Assembly (NCBI GenBank): GCA_016650315.1
Contig: JAENVZ010000065.1
Span: 1 to 7,055 of the forward strand
DNA from: Alphaproteobacteria bacterium
GTDB taxonomy: Bacteria; Pseudomonadota; Alphaproteobacteria; Sphingomonadales; Sphingomonadaceae
Length of the DNA stretch: 7,055 nucleotides
Reading direction: 5' to 3'
Part shown: positions 1 through 6,512 of the stretch, in pieces
How the letters are laid out: every line of letters starts with the position of its first letter
How positions within the stretch are numbered: position 1 is the first letter of the stretch
Position numbers and translations under genes: made by a program
The notes under the pieces: generated by a model
The model's input: only the letters and a program-made list of their open reading frames with translations
What the model was told of the DNA's origin: nothing
Databases searched by the model: none

Positions 1-1
1 G

Positions 2-316
2 ACGGCGCTGGAGGGCGTGATGCTGGCCAGCCGCGGCAATACCGAACCGGTCGAGATGAAGCCGCAGGCGCGCTTCTTTTCCTCCCCGCCGACGCCGACG
101 ACCGAATCGGCGATTCTCACCCGTTGGGACGGCCAGCTTTACGTCGTGCTGGGGGATCAGGTGGATGCTGGCCGCTGGCAACTGCGGATCTGGTGGAAGC
201 CCTTTGTGATGCTGATCTGGGCTGGCGGGATCATGATCGCGCTGGGCGGCGCGCTGGCGCTGGTCGGGCGTGTACGGCGGTCCTGGGTGGCGGCATTCCG
301 AAAGGCTTATGCATGA
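2..316 (+). CDS. ccmF: CcmF, cytochrome c heme lyase subunit (3' end only)
   Basis: This is the last 104 residues of CcmF; the rest lies upstream of the window. CcmF is a large inner-membrane protein that works with CcmH and CcmI to transfer heme from holo-CcmE onto the CxxCH motif of apocytochrome c. The visible part has the typical CcmF ending: a periplasmic stretch with RFFSSPPTPTTESAI, then DGQLYVVLGDQ, then WQLRIWWKPFV leading into the last membrane helix (about residues 67-91 of the fragment, IWAGGIMIALGGALALV). A short basic tail, GRVRRSWVAAFRKAYA, follows. The stop codon overlaps the ccmG start in an ATGA, which indicates translational coupling. Assignment rests on these family patterns and on the ccmG-ccmH-ccmI genes that follow. 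No frameshift is seen. Confidence 0.93.
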   Translation, partial: TALEGVMLASRGNTEPVEMKPQARFFSSPPTPTTESAILTRWDGQLYVVLGDQVDAGRWQLRIWWKPFVMLIWAGGIMIALGGALALVGRVRRSWVAAFRKAYA

Positions 317-840
317 AGCATTTGCTGTTATGGATGCCACTTGGCCTGTTCGGCGTGTTCTTTGCCGTGGTGGCGTCGGGCATCATCAAACCCACCGACC
401 ACACGATTGAATCGCGCATGATCGGCAAACCGCTTCCAGTCTTTGCGCTACCTGCCGCCGTTCCCGAGCGCGCCGGTCTGGCCAGTGCGGAATTTCAGAA
501 GGGGCAGCCGCGCCTACTCAATATCTTCGCCAGTTGGTGCGTGCCCTGTGCCGCCGAAGCGCCGCAGCTTGCGGCCTTGAAGCAGGCGGGCGTCTCGATC
601 GACGCCATCGCCATCCGTGACAGCCGGGAAGACCTTGACCGCTTCCTTGCGCGTTGGGGCAATCCCTATGCCCGCATCGGTTCGGACGTGGACAGCAGCG
701 TGCAGATCGCGCTTGGGTCATCGGGCGTGCCTGAAACCTTTGTCGTGAACGGCAAGGGGATCATCACTTACCAGCATGTCGGCGAAATCCGCAAAGAGGA
801 CGTACCGATGCTGCTTGGCAAGTTGCAGGAGGCGCTATGA
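313..840 (+). CDS. ccmG: CcmG/DsbE, thioredoxin-like protein of cytochrome c maturation
   Basis: The 175-residue product is a membrane-anchored periplasmic thiol-disulfide oxidoreductase. In this family it passes electrons from CcdA/DsbD to the CcmH/apocytochrome pair so that the heme-binding cysteines stay reduced. The N-terminal helix (about residues 4-25) is an uncleaved anchor. The thioredoxin fold follows, with the active site W75-C76-V77-P78-C79, the acidic E82 just after it that is typical of CcmG, and the cis-proline loop SGVPETFVV (P140). Length is normal for the family. I chose the ATG at 313 because it gives the anchor at the very N-terminus, overlaps the ccmF stop as ATGA, and has a GAAAGG ribosome site at 300-305. 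The same frame stays open upstream to 124, but that extension lies wholly inside ccmF and is out of frame with it. The ccmH start overlaps its stop. Confidence 0.95.
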   Translation: MKHLLLWMPLGLFGVFFAVVASGIIKPTDHTIESRMIGKPLPVFALPAAVPERAGLASAEFQKGQPRLLNIFASWCVPCAAEAPQLAALKQAGVSIDAIAIRDSREDLDRFLARWGNPYARIGSDVDSSVQIALGSSGVPETFVVNGKGIITYQHVGEIRKEDVPMLLGKLQEAL

Positions 841-1259
841 GATATGCTCTGACCCTGCTTTGCGCTCTGATCGCAGCGCCGCTTGTCGCGCAGACGGCAT
901 TGCCACCCGCACCCTATGCCGACCGGCAACTTGATGATCCGAAGAAGGAGGCAGAGGCGAAGTCGCTGATGGAAACCATCCGCTGCCTTGTCTGCCAAAG
1001 CCAGTCGATTGCCGACAGCAACGCCAGCATGGCAGGGGACATGCGTTCGCAGATTCGCCAGCGTATATTGGCGGGTGAAAAGCCCGAACATATCCGCAAT
1101 TGGCTGGTGGAACGTTATGGCGAATGGGTGACCTATGCGCCGCCGGTGGAGCCATTGACATGGCCGCTGTGGGGCGCACCCGTCATCCTGCTGGTGATTG
1201 GTCTGTGGCTGATGCGTGGGCGGTTCAAACGCCATAAACGGGGGAATGGCGGATCATGA
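837..1259 (+). CDS. ccmH: CcmH/CycL, cytochrome c-type biogenesis thiol oxidoreductase
   Basis: The 140-residue product has a Sec signal peptide (about residues 1-18, ending PLVAQ-T), a small periplasmic helical domain and a C-terminal membrane helix (about 111-126) followed by a basic cytoplasmic tail. The domain carries the hallmark motif IRCLVCQSQSIADSNA with the redox pair C50 and C53, then the conserved GDMR and the NWLVERYGEWVTYAPP segment. In the family this protein binds or reduces the apocytochrome CxxCH cysteines and partners CcmF and CcmG. It is the short form: the TPR part found fused to CcmH in E. coli is here a separate gene, ccmI, as in other alphaproteobacteria. The start overlaps the ccmG stop (ATGA) and has a near-perfect AGGAGG ribosome site at 827-832, which supports strong initiation on its own as well as coupling. 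Confidence 0.95.
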   Translation: MRYALTLLCALIAAPLVAQTALPPAPYADRQLDDPKKEAEAKSLMETIRCLVCQSQSIADSNASMAGDMRSQIRQRILAGEKPEHIRNWLVERYGEWVTYAPPVEPLTWPLWGAPVILLVIGLWLMRGRFKRHKRGNGGS

Positions 1260-1936
1260 ACGGCTGGATCATCGCTGTTATATTCGCGGTTCTGGCAGGC
1301 GCTGCCATCATCCGTTTCGGTCGGACGGCCCGCGCGACATGGGAACTGGTCGCCGCAGCCCTGCTCATCGGCCTTGCAGGCTATGCCTGGCAGGGCAGCC
1401 CGTCGCAGGCGGGGGCGCCGTTAAGCGTTGCGGCGCAGGACAATGCCTTTGACGAAGACGTCGCAAAGCTGCGCAAGAATATGGGGGAACGGTTCAGTCA
1501 GGCAGGACAATGGCTGGTCCTGTCCGACGCCATGAACCGGCAGGGCAAAAGCGCGGATGCGGCCAACGTGTTGCGGGTTGGCCTGCGTCAATATCCTGAT
1601 GATGCCAATCTCTGGCTTGGCCTTGGCAATGCGTTGATGGTCCATGGCAACAGCATATTGTCGCCGGCTGCCGAATTCGCGTTCCGCAAGGCGATGGCGC
1701 TGTCGCCTGAACAGCCTGCACCCGCTTATTTCTTCGGATTGGCGCTGGCTCAGTCGGGACAGCCGCAGCAGGCTGAGAAAATCTGGCGCGACTTGCTGGC
1801 CCGCGCACCCGCCGATGCCGAATGGCGCGCCGATGTCGAAGGCAATCTGGCGATATTGGACCGGGCGCTGGGCGGACGCGCCGCCGAAATGTCTGGTCAA
1901 GCGTCCGGAAATGGAACAGCCGGTGCGGAACAATGA
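1256..1936 (+). CDS. ccmI: CcmI/CycH, TPR apocytochrome c chaperone
   Basis: The 226-residue product has two hydrophobic N-terminal helices (about residues 4-20 and 29-46) joined by a short basic loop, then a soluble region that should lie in the periplasm. Three TPR-like units are readable: about 85-116 (WLVLSDAMNRQGKSADAA), 117-153 (LWLGLGNALMVHG) and 154-187 (YFFGLALAQSGQPQQAEKIW). This matches the split alphaproteobacterial CcmI, which holds the C-terminus of apocytochrome c and delivers it to the CcmF/CcmH heme lyase. It is at the short end for the family, since many CcmI proteins have a longer C-terminal domain; the tail here (about 208-226) is a low-complexity Gly/Ala/Ser stretch. The ATGA overlap with ccmH and a GGGGGAA site at 1240-1246 support the start. 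It appears to be the last gene of the ccm operon, because a 129-base gap follows. Confidence 0.88.
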   Translation: MNGWIIAVIFAVLAGAAIIRFGRTARATWELVAAALLIGLAGYAWQGSPSQAGAPLSVAAQDNAFDEDVAKLRKNMGERFSQAGQWLVLSDAMNRQGKSADAANVLRVGLRQYPDDANLWLGLGNALMVHGNSILSPAAEFAFRKAMALSPEQPAPAYFFGLALAQSGQPQQAEKIWRDLLARAPADAEWRADVEGNLAILDRALGGRAAEMSGQASGNGTAGAEQ

Positions 1937-1950
1937 CGTTGGCTCAGCAT

Positions 1951-1979
1951 TTGTTGCACCGCACCAAAGACCATGCTAG
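1951..1979 (+). promoter_or_regulatory. Possible kup promoter
   Basis: In the 129-base gap between ccmI and kup, TTGTTG (1951-1956) stands 17 bases before TGCTAG (1974-1979), followed by a GC-rich run. The first box resembles a sigma-70 type -35 element. The second matches the E. coli -10 consensus poorly, though alphaproteobacterial -10 boxes are loose. The placement would give a transcript leader of roughly 80 bases for kup. This is a pattern judgement only; kup could also be read through from the ccm operon, since no terminator with a T-run follows ccmI. Confidence 0.3.
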
Positions 1980-2065
1980 GGCGCGCGCTCATTACCGGAA
2001 GATCAGCGCAATTGTGCTGCTTGCGGGAGCGCAAAGAGCGAATATGACTCTGGAAACCTTGTAAA

Positions 2066-4006
2066 ATGGCAGATGTTCCATCTGAAGCGACGGCAGCGAC
2101 GCAGGCAGGCGATTCTCTGCGCATGGCTTCGGGCGATCATGGGCATAACGACAAGGCGGTATTGAAGCTTGCCGTTGGGGCCATCGGTATCGTCTTTGGC
2201 GACATCGGCACCAGCCCGCTTTATGCGTTTCGCGAAACCTTTGCCGGACACCATAAGCTGACGATGGATCCCGATCATATATTGGGCGTCGTCAGCCTGA
2301 TGTTCTGGTCGATGATGTTGGTGGTGACGCTGAAATATGTCACGATCATCATGCGCGCCGATAACAGGGGAGAGGGGGGCAGCCTTGCGCTGCTCGCCCT
2401 GATCAGCGGACGGACCAAGACACAACGCTGGTCGCGCGGCATCATCATGCTGGGCGTGTTCGCCACCTCTTTATTCTATGGCGACAGCATGATCACGCCC
2501 GCCGTGTCGGTATTGTCGGCGGTGGAGGGCCTTGCGGTCGTCAATCCTGCTCTGGGCAGGCTGATCGTGCCGATCGCCGTCGTGATCCTGGTCGGCCTGT
2601 TCGCCATTCAGCGCGGCGGCACCAATCGCGTGGCGGCACTGTTCGGACCGATCATGTTGATGTACTTTCTGTGCATATCGGTGCTGGGCGTTATCAGCAT
2701 CTGGTACACGCCGGGTATTTTGTACGCGTTCAATCCTTATTGGGCGGTAAAATTCTTCATGATCGACAGCATGGCGGCGTTTCTGGCGCTGGGTTCGGTC
2801 GTGCTGGCGGTAACGGGCGCAGAGGCGCTTTATGCCGATATGGGACATTTCGGGCGCAAGCCGATCCAGGTGTCGTGGCTGTTCTTCGTGCTGCCCGCCT
2901 TGATGATGAACTATATGGGGCAGGGCGCATTGCTGTTCCGCGAAGGCATATCGGCGCTCGACAGCCCCTTCTATAATCTTGCGCCAGTGTGGTTTCAGTT
3001 GCCGTTGGTCGGCATTGCCACGATGGCTGCGATCATCGCCAGTCAGGCCGTGATTTCCGGCGCCTTTTCGGTGACACAACAGGCGATCCAGCTCGGCTTC
3101 ATGCCGCGCCTGCGCATTGCGCACACCAGCGCCTCGACCGCTGGCCAGATCTATATTCCCCTTGTCAACTGGGGGTTGATGGTCATGGTCATCCTGCTGG
3201 TGCTCAGCTTCCAGAACTCGTCCAGCCTGACATCGGCTTATGGCATTGCCGTGACCGGGGCGATGCTGATCGACACTGTTCTGTTGACCGTTCTTATCCT
3301 GCGCCTGTGGAAATGGCATCCGCTCTGGGCATGGTTACTGCTCAGCATTTTCTACATTGTCGATGGGGCTTATTTCGCCGCGAACATGACCAAGATACCC
3401 GATGGCGGCTGGTTCCCGCTGCTCGTCGGCCTCATTATCTTCACGTTGCTCACCACATGGGCAAAAGGTCGCAAGCTGATGATGGACCGGATGCGCGAAG
3501 CCGCCATGCCGATTCCGATCTTCGTCGCGTCCGCCGCCAACAGCGCCGTGCGCGTGCCCGGAACGGCGGTGTTCATGACATCGACACCCGAAGGTGTGCC
3601 CCATGCGCTGCTCCATAATCTCAAGCATAACAAAGTGCTGCATGAACGGGTGATCCTGCTCACCGTCAAGATCGTCGATGAGCCGTTTGTGGATGAAAAT
3701 GTCCGCTGCAAGCTGGAGGATCTGGGACGCGGCTTTTTCCGTCTTGTCCTGAAATACGGCTTCATGCAGGAACCCGACGTACCGGCCGCGCTCAAGGCGG
3801 TGACCGGATGCGGCGCGGAATTCAAGATGATGGAAACCAGCTTCTTCCTTGCGCGCCAGACGCTGTTGCCCTCTGCCCGGCCCGGTATGCCGATCTGGCG
3901 TGAAAAAATCTTCGCCTGGATGCTGCGTAACGCGGAAAGCGCGATGGAATTTTTCCGCCTGCCAACCAACCGCGTCGTCGAATTGGGCAGTCAGGTAGAG
4001 ATTTAA
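2066..4006 (+). CDS. kup: Kup, low-affinity potassium uptake permease
   Basis: The 646-residue product is a complete member of the Kup/HAK/KUP family, which imports K+ with protons across the inner membrane. After a hydrophilic N-terminus (1-30) comes the signature [15 protein letters not shown] (41-55). Further family motifs are RADNRGEGG (97-105), [19 protein letters not shown] (137-155), [18 protein letters not shown] (250-267), and [19 protein letters not shown] (326-344). About twelve membrane helices end near residue 465, followed by a cytoplasmic domain of about 180 residues that closes with the family ending [12 protein letters not shown]. Acidic residues D46, D140 and E253 fall where K+/H+-linked acidic residues lie in E. 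coli Kup (D23, E116, E229) by spacing. The ATG at 2066 has only a weak GGAAA site (2052-2056); M20 (ATG at 2123) is a less likely alternative. Length and ends are normal. Confidence 0.95.
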   Translation: MADVPSEATAATQAGDSLRMASGDHGHNDKAVLKLAVGAIGIVFGDIGTSPLYAFRETFAGHHKLTMDPDHILGVVSLMFWSMMLVVTLKYVTIIMRADNRGEGGSLALLALISGRTKTQRWSRGIIMLGVFATSLFYGDSMITPAVSVLSAVEGLAVVNPALGRLIVPIAVVILVGLFAIQRGGTNRVAALFGPIMLMYFLCISVLGVISIWYTPGILYAFNPYWAVKFFMIDSMAAFLALGSVVLAVTGAEALYADMGHFGRKPIQVSWLFFVLPALMMNYMGQGALLFREGISALDSPFYNLAPVWFQLPLVGIATMAAIIASQAVISGAFSVTQQAIQLGFMPRLRIAHTSASTAGQIYIPLVNWGLMVMVILLVLSFQNSSSLTSAYGIAVTGAMLIDTVLLTVLILRLWKWHPLWAWLLLSIFYIVDGAYFAANMTKIPDGGWFPLLVGLIIFTLLTTWAKGRKLMMDRMREAAMPIPIFVASAANSAVRVPGTAVFMTSTPEGVPHALLHNLKHNKVLHERVILLTVKIVDEPFVDENVRCKLEDLGRGFFRLVLKYGFMQEPDVPAALKAVTGCGAEFKMMETSFFLARQTLLPSARPGMPIWREKIFAWMLRNAESAMEFFRLPTNRVVELGSQVEI

Positions 4007-4050
4007 CTCGTCCTGTTTCCGGGTTGCGGACGCATGAAATCGCGATGTCG

Positions 4051-4070
4051 GCTAGAGCGGGATGACCGGA
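4051..4070. other. Repeat-like stretch in the kup/DUF445 convergent gap
   Basis: The 108 bases between the two convergent stop codons hold no gene and no T-tailed hairpin. Within them the stretch beginning CTAGAGCGGGATGA resembles, from memory, the half-site of dispersed intergenic repeats in alphaproteobacteria. The expected second inverted half (a CATCCCGCTCTAG-like sequence) is not present nearby, so this would be a degenerate or single-arm copy. Only one copy lies in the window, so repetition cannot be shown here. Confidence 0.2.
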
Positions 4071-4114
4071 TGTTATTACGTCAGTTCTCCACCCCATGCC
4101 AGACGTTGACCCGA

Positions 4115-5383
4115 CTAACCCAGCACATCGACCGCATGGATGGCGACGCCGACAAGCCCGCCGACAAGCGTGCCGTTAACGCGGATATATTGCAGGTCGC
4201 GGCCAACGGCACTTTCCAGGCGGTCGGTTATTGTCTTTGCGTCCCAACTGCGTACGGTTTCGCTCACCAACTTGACGATGCCATCGCCATAGCTGGCGGT
4301 TGCGCCAACGGCTGTGCGCCGGGCAAAACGGTTGATCATGAAACGCAGCCTCGGGTCGCTCTGCACTGTTTCGCCAAGTTGGCGCAGGGCTTCGCCAAGG
4401 CGGCCGGCCATGGCGGCTTCGGGATCGCGTGCAGCGCGTAGCAGGCTTGCCCGGCCTTGTTCCCACAGGCCATCGATCCAGCGCTGCATGGCGGGATTGT
4501 CGATCAGCTCGTCACGGATACGCGCGACACGGGCGTGCATTTCAGGGGAGTGCTGCAGGTCGGAGGCGAGCTTTCCCAGCCCTTCCTCCGCCTTGGAGCG
4601 CAATGGGTGGCCGGGGTCTTCCGCCATTTCGACCAGCAGTTTGTGCAGGCCATCAATAATCGCATTGGCGAGATTTTCGTCAAGCCCGGTCCAGCGCAGC
4701 ACCTTGCCTGATTTTTCATGCACCATGTGACGAATGAGTGGCTCATTGGCCTCCAGCGTTTTTGCCGCCCATTTGGCGATCCCGTCGAGCAGCGGCAGGT
4801 GCCGCCCATCCTTCATCGCCGCGTCAAGCGCCTGTCCCAGCAACGGCGAGAGGTTGAGCGCCCGCAGACGCTGGCTGAGCGCCGCCTTCACCATGCCGCC
4901 CAATCGGTCCTGATCGAGCGATTCCAGCAGGTCGGCGGCCAGTCGTGATGCGCCGTGCCGCAAACGCCCGTTGCCGATGGCGGGAGACGCAAGAAACCGG
5001 CCCGCAGCTGAAGCAACATCGACCCGGCGCATGCGGCGTGCGACGACGGCGGGAATCAGGAAATTGTCGCGCAGGAACAGAGCAAGCGTCTCACCGATCC
5101 GGTCCTTGTTACGCGGAATGATGGCCGTATGCGGGATCGGCAGGCCCAGGGGGTGACGGAACAATGCGGTTACGGCGAACCAGTCGGCAAGGCCGCCAAC
5201 CATCGCGGCTTCAGCAAAGGCGCGCACGAAACCGATGGCGGGGTGCAATCCTTCCTGACTGCGCGCGGCAATATAGACCACGGCCATCAGCACCAGCAGC
5301 CCGGTTGCGACCATGCGCATGTGGCGCGCCCCGCTTTGCGGCACGACCGCACCGCCCGGGTGCCGAAGATAGGCGATTTTCAT
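4115..5383 (-). CDS. DUF445 family membrane protein (YjiN-like)
   Basis: From the start chosen here the product has 422 residues. It belongs to the DUF445 family (E. coli YjiN), inner-membrane proteins of unknown function. A membrane helix lies at about 24-41 (MVATGLLVLMAVVYIAA). The family core follows at about 63-96, with GGLADWFAVTALFRHPLG, then LPIPHTAIIPRNKDRIG. The middle 250 residues are charged and strongly helical, and the C-terminus (about 399-422) is again hydrophobic, YIRVNGTLVGGLVGVAIHAVDVL, probably a second anchor. The start is uncertain. The frame is open to an ATG at 5434, but the extra 17 codons include a rare TTA and do not look like protein-coding sequence, so the ATG at 5383 is preferred. 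Neither start has a good ribosome site. The gene lies downstream of the nitronate monooxygenase-family gene and may be co-transcribed with it. Confidence 0.85.
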   Translation of the reverse strand: MKIAYLRHPGGAVVPQSGARHMRMVATGLLVLMAVVYIAARSQEGLHPAIGFVRAFAEAAMVGGLADWFAVTALFRHPLGLPIPHTAIIPRNKDRIGETLALFLRDNFLIPAVVARRMRRVDVASAAGRFLASPAIGNGRLRHGASRLAADLLESLDQDRLGGMVKAALSQRLRALNLSPLLGQALDAAMKDGRHLPLLDGIAKWAAKTLEANEPLIRHMVHEKSGKVLRWTGLDENLANAIIDGLHKLLVEMAEDPGHPLRSKAEEGLGKLASDLQHSPEMHARVARIRDELIDNPAMQRWIDGLWEQGRASLLRAARDPEAAMAGRLGEALRQLGETVQSDPRLRFMINRFARRTAVGATASYGDGIVKLVSETVRSWDAKTITDRLESAVGRDLQYIRVNGTLVGGLVGVAIHAVDVLG

Positions 5384-5426
5384 GAGGGAGGCATAACAGA
5401 AGCCCGGCGGTAAGCGCCAGTATTTA

Positions 5427-5454
5427 GGCGGCATTCCGTTTTTGGTGAGCCGCC
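5427..5454. repeat. Small inverted repeat between the oxidoreductase and DUF445 genes
   Basis: GGCGGC (5427-5432) and GCCGCC (5449-5454) are exact reverse complements separated by 16 bases. The structure begins directly after the stop codon of the nitronate monooxygenase-family gene and would fold over the alternative DUF445 start codon at 5434. There is no T-run after the stem in the direction of transcription, so it is not a standard terminator. A six-base GC stem in GC-rich DNA can occur by chance. Confidence 0.35.
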
Positions 5455-5455
5455 G

Positions 5456-6424
5456 TTACCATTTTGCGGACAACTCTATCTTCGCCGCCGCATATTCCGC
5501 TTTCAGCCGTCCCACTCGCTCGGCAACGCTTTCGACTGCCTGGACCGCGCCTATGCCCTGACCCGATCCCCATATGTCCTTCCAGGCTTTTACGTCCTGA
5601 TTGCCGCCCGATCCGAAATCCATTTTCGTCGGGTCGCTGACTGGCAGGTTGGCGGGGTCGAGGCCTGCCTGTTCAATGGATTGGCGCAGGTAATTGCCGT
5701 GTATGCCGGTGAAAAGGTTAGAATAGATGATGTCTGACGACTGTGCCTCGACAATTGTATCCTTGTAGTCTTCGGGTGCGTTGGCTTCTGTCGTGGCGAT
5801 GAAGGCGGAACCGATATAGCCAAGGTCGGCGCCCATGGCTTGCGCGGCCAGAATCGAGCGGCCACAGGCAATCGCGCCTGACAATGCCACCGGGCCATCG
5901 AACCAACTGCGTATTTCCTGCATCAATGCGAAGGGTGAAATTGTCCCGGCGTGACCGCCTGCGCCAGCCGCGACAGGGATCAGGCCGCTTGCACCCTTTT
6001 CAATCGCCTTGCGTGCAAAGCGGTCGTTGATGACGTCATGGAAGGTTATGCCGCCCCAGCCCTGAACCGCGTGATTAAGGTCTTCGCGTGCGCCCAGAGA
6101 CGTGATGACGATCGGCACTTGCCATTTCGCGCATGTCGCTATGTCCTGATCGAGCCGATTGTTCGATTTGTGGACGATTTGGTTGACGGCAAAGGGTGCG
6201 GCGGAGCGTTCGGGATGGTCACGGTTCCAGGCGGACAGTTCCTCGGTAATCCGGTGCAGCCATTCGTCCAGTTCACTCTGCGGCCGCGCATTGAGCGCCG
6301 GGAACGATCCGACAATCCCGGCCTTGCACTGGGCGATGACCAGTTCGGGGCCGGAAATGATGAACATCGGCGACGCCATGACGGGCAACACCAGTTTGTC
6401 GAACAGCGGCGAGGGCAGGGGCAT
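5456..6424 (-). CDS. Nitronate monooxygenase family FMN-dependent oxidoreductase
   Basis: The 322-residue product is a TIM-barrel flavoprotein of the nitronate monooxygenase / 2-nitropropane dioxygenase family. Members bind FMN and oxidise alkyl nitronates, or act as NAD(P)H-dependent reductases; the true substrate cannot be read from sequence. Evidence in order: the N-terminal FMN strand LPVMASPMFIISGPELV (13-29), GIVGSFPALNARP (36-48), the central VAAGAGGHAGTISPF (151-164) with the family histidine H158, and the phosphate-binding segment LSGAIACGRSILAAQAMGAD (181-200) followed by YIGSAFIATTEA (203-214). Length is normal. The start at 6424 is well supported by a GGAGAG ribosome site (6433-6428 on this strand), 3 bases before ATG. 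The protein is predicted cytoplasmic. It sits 88 bases downstream of leuA and just upstream of the DUF445 gene; no shared pathway is evident. Confidence 0.9.
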   Translation of the reverse strand: MPLPSPLFDKLVLPVMASPMFIISGPELVIAQCKAGIVGSFPALNARPQSELDEWLHRITEELSAWNRDHPERSAAPFAVNQIVHKSNNRLDQDIATCAKWQVPIVITSLGAREDLNHAVQGWGGITFHDVINDRFARKAIEKGASGLIPVAAGAGGHAGTISPFALMQEIRSWFDGPVALSGAIACGRSILAAQAMGADLGYIGSAFIATTEANAPEDYKDTIVEAQSSDIIYSNLFTGIHGNYLRQSIEQAGLDPANLPVSDPTKMDFGSGGNQDVKAWKDIWGSGQGIGAVQAVESVAERVGRLKAEYAAAKIELSAKW

Positions 6425-6448
6425 AGGCTCTCCGGTCTTGATGCTTCA

Positions 6449-6471
6449 TCATCCCCACAAGGCGGGAATGA
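6449..6471. repeat. REP-like hairpin between leuA and the oxidoreductase gene
   Basis: On the - strand, TCATTCCC pairs with GGGGATGA around a 7-base loop, giving an 8-base stem with one G-T pair (arms 6464-6471 and 6449-6456). The left arm within CGTCATTCCCGC matches a widely seen intergenic repeat theme in proteobacteria (CGTCATTCCCGC with a loop and GCGGGAAT), so this may be a degraded REP-type unit. It lies about 40 bases after the leuA stop and ends 24 bases before the next start codon. No T-run follows it, so it is not a typical intrinsic terminator, though it could stabilise the leuA transcript end. Only one copy is in the window. Confidence 0.5.
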
Positions 6472-6512
6472 CGATACGCAATGTTTAGCCTCGAACCCGG
6501 CCCCGTCCAGCC

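Noticed and set aside
124..312. Upstream extension of the ccmG reading frame to an ATG at 124
   Set aside because: It lies fully inside ccmF in another frame, gives an arginine-rich sequence unlike any CcmG, and would bury the membrane anchor. The ATG at 313 has the overlap and ribosome site.
2471..3319. 282-codon open frame on the - strand inside kup
   Set aside because: The translation is His/Arg/Gln-rich and lacks any domain pattern; it is the complement of well-conserved Kup membrane helices.
3370..3969. 199-codon open frame on the - strand inside kup
   Set aside because: Serine/arginine-rich shadow of the Kup C-terminal domain with no recognisable family.
4018..4030. TCCG/CGGA stem after the kup stop as a terminator
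   Set aside because: Only four pairs and no following T-run; too weak to call.
4034..4441. 135-codon + strand frame starting in the kup/DUF445 gap
   Set aside because: Most of it is antisense to the conserved DUF445 C-terminus; no ribosome site and no family resemblance.
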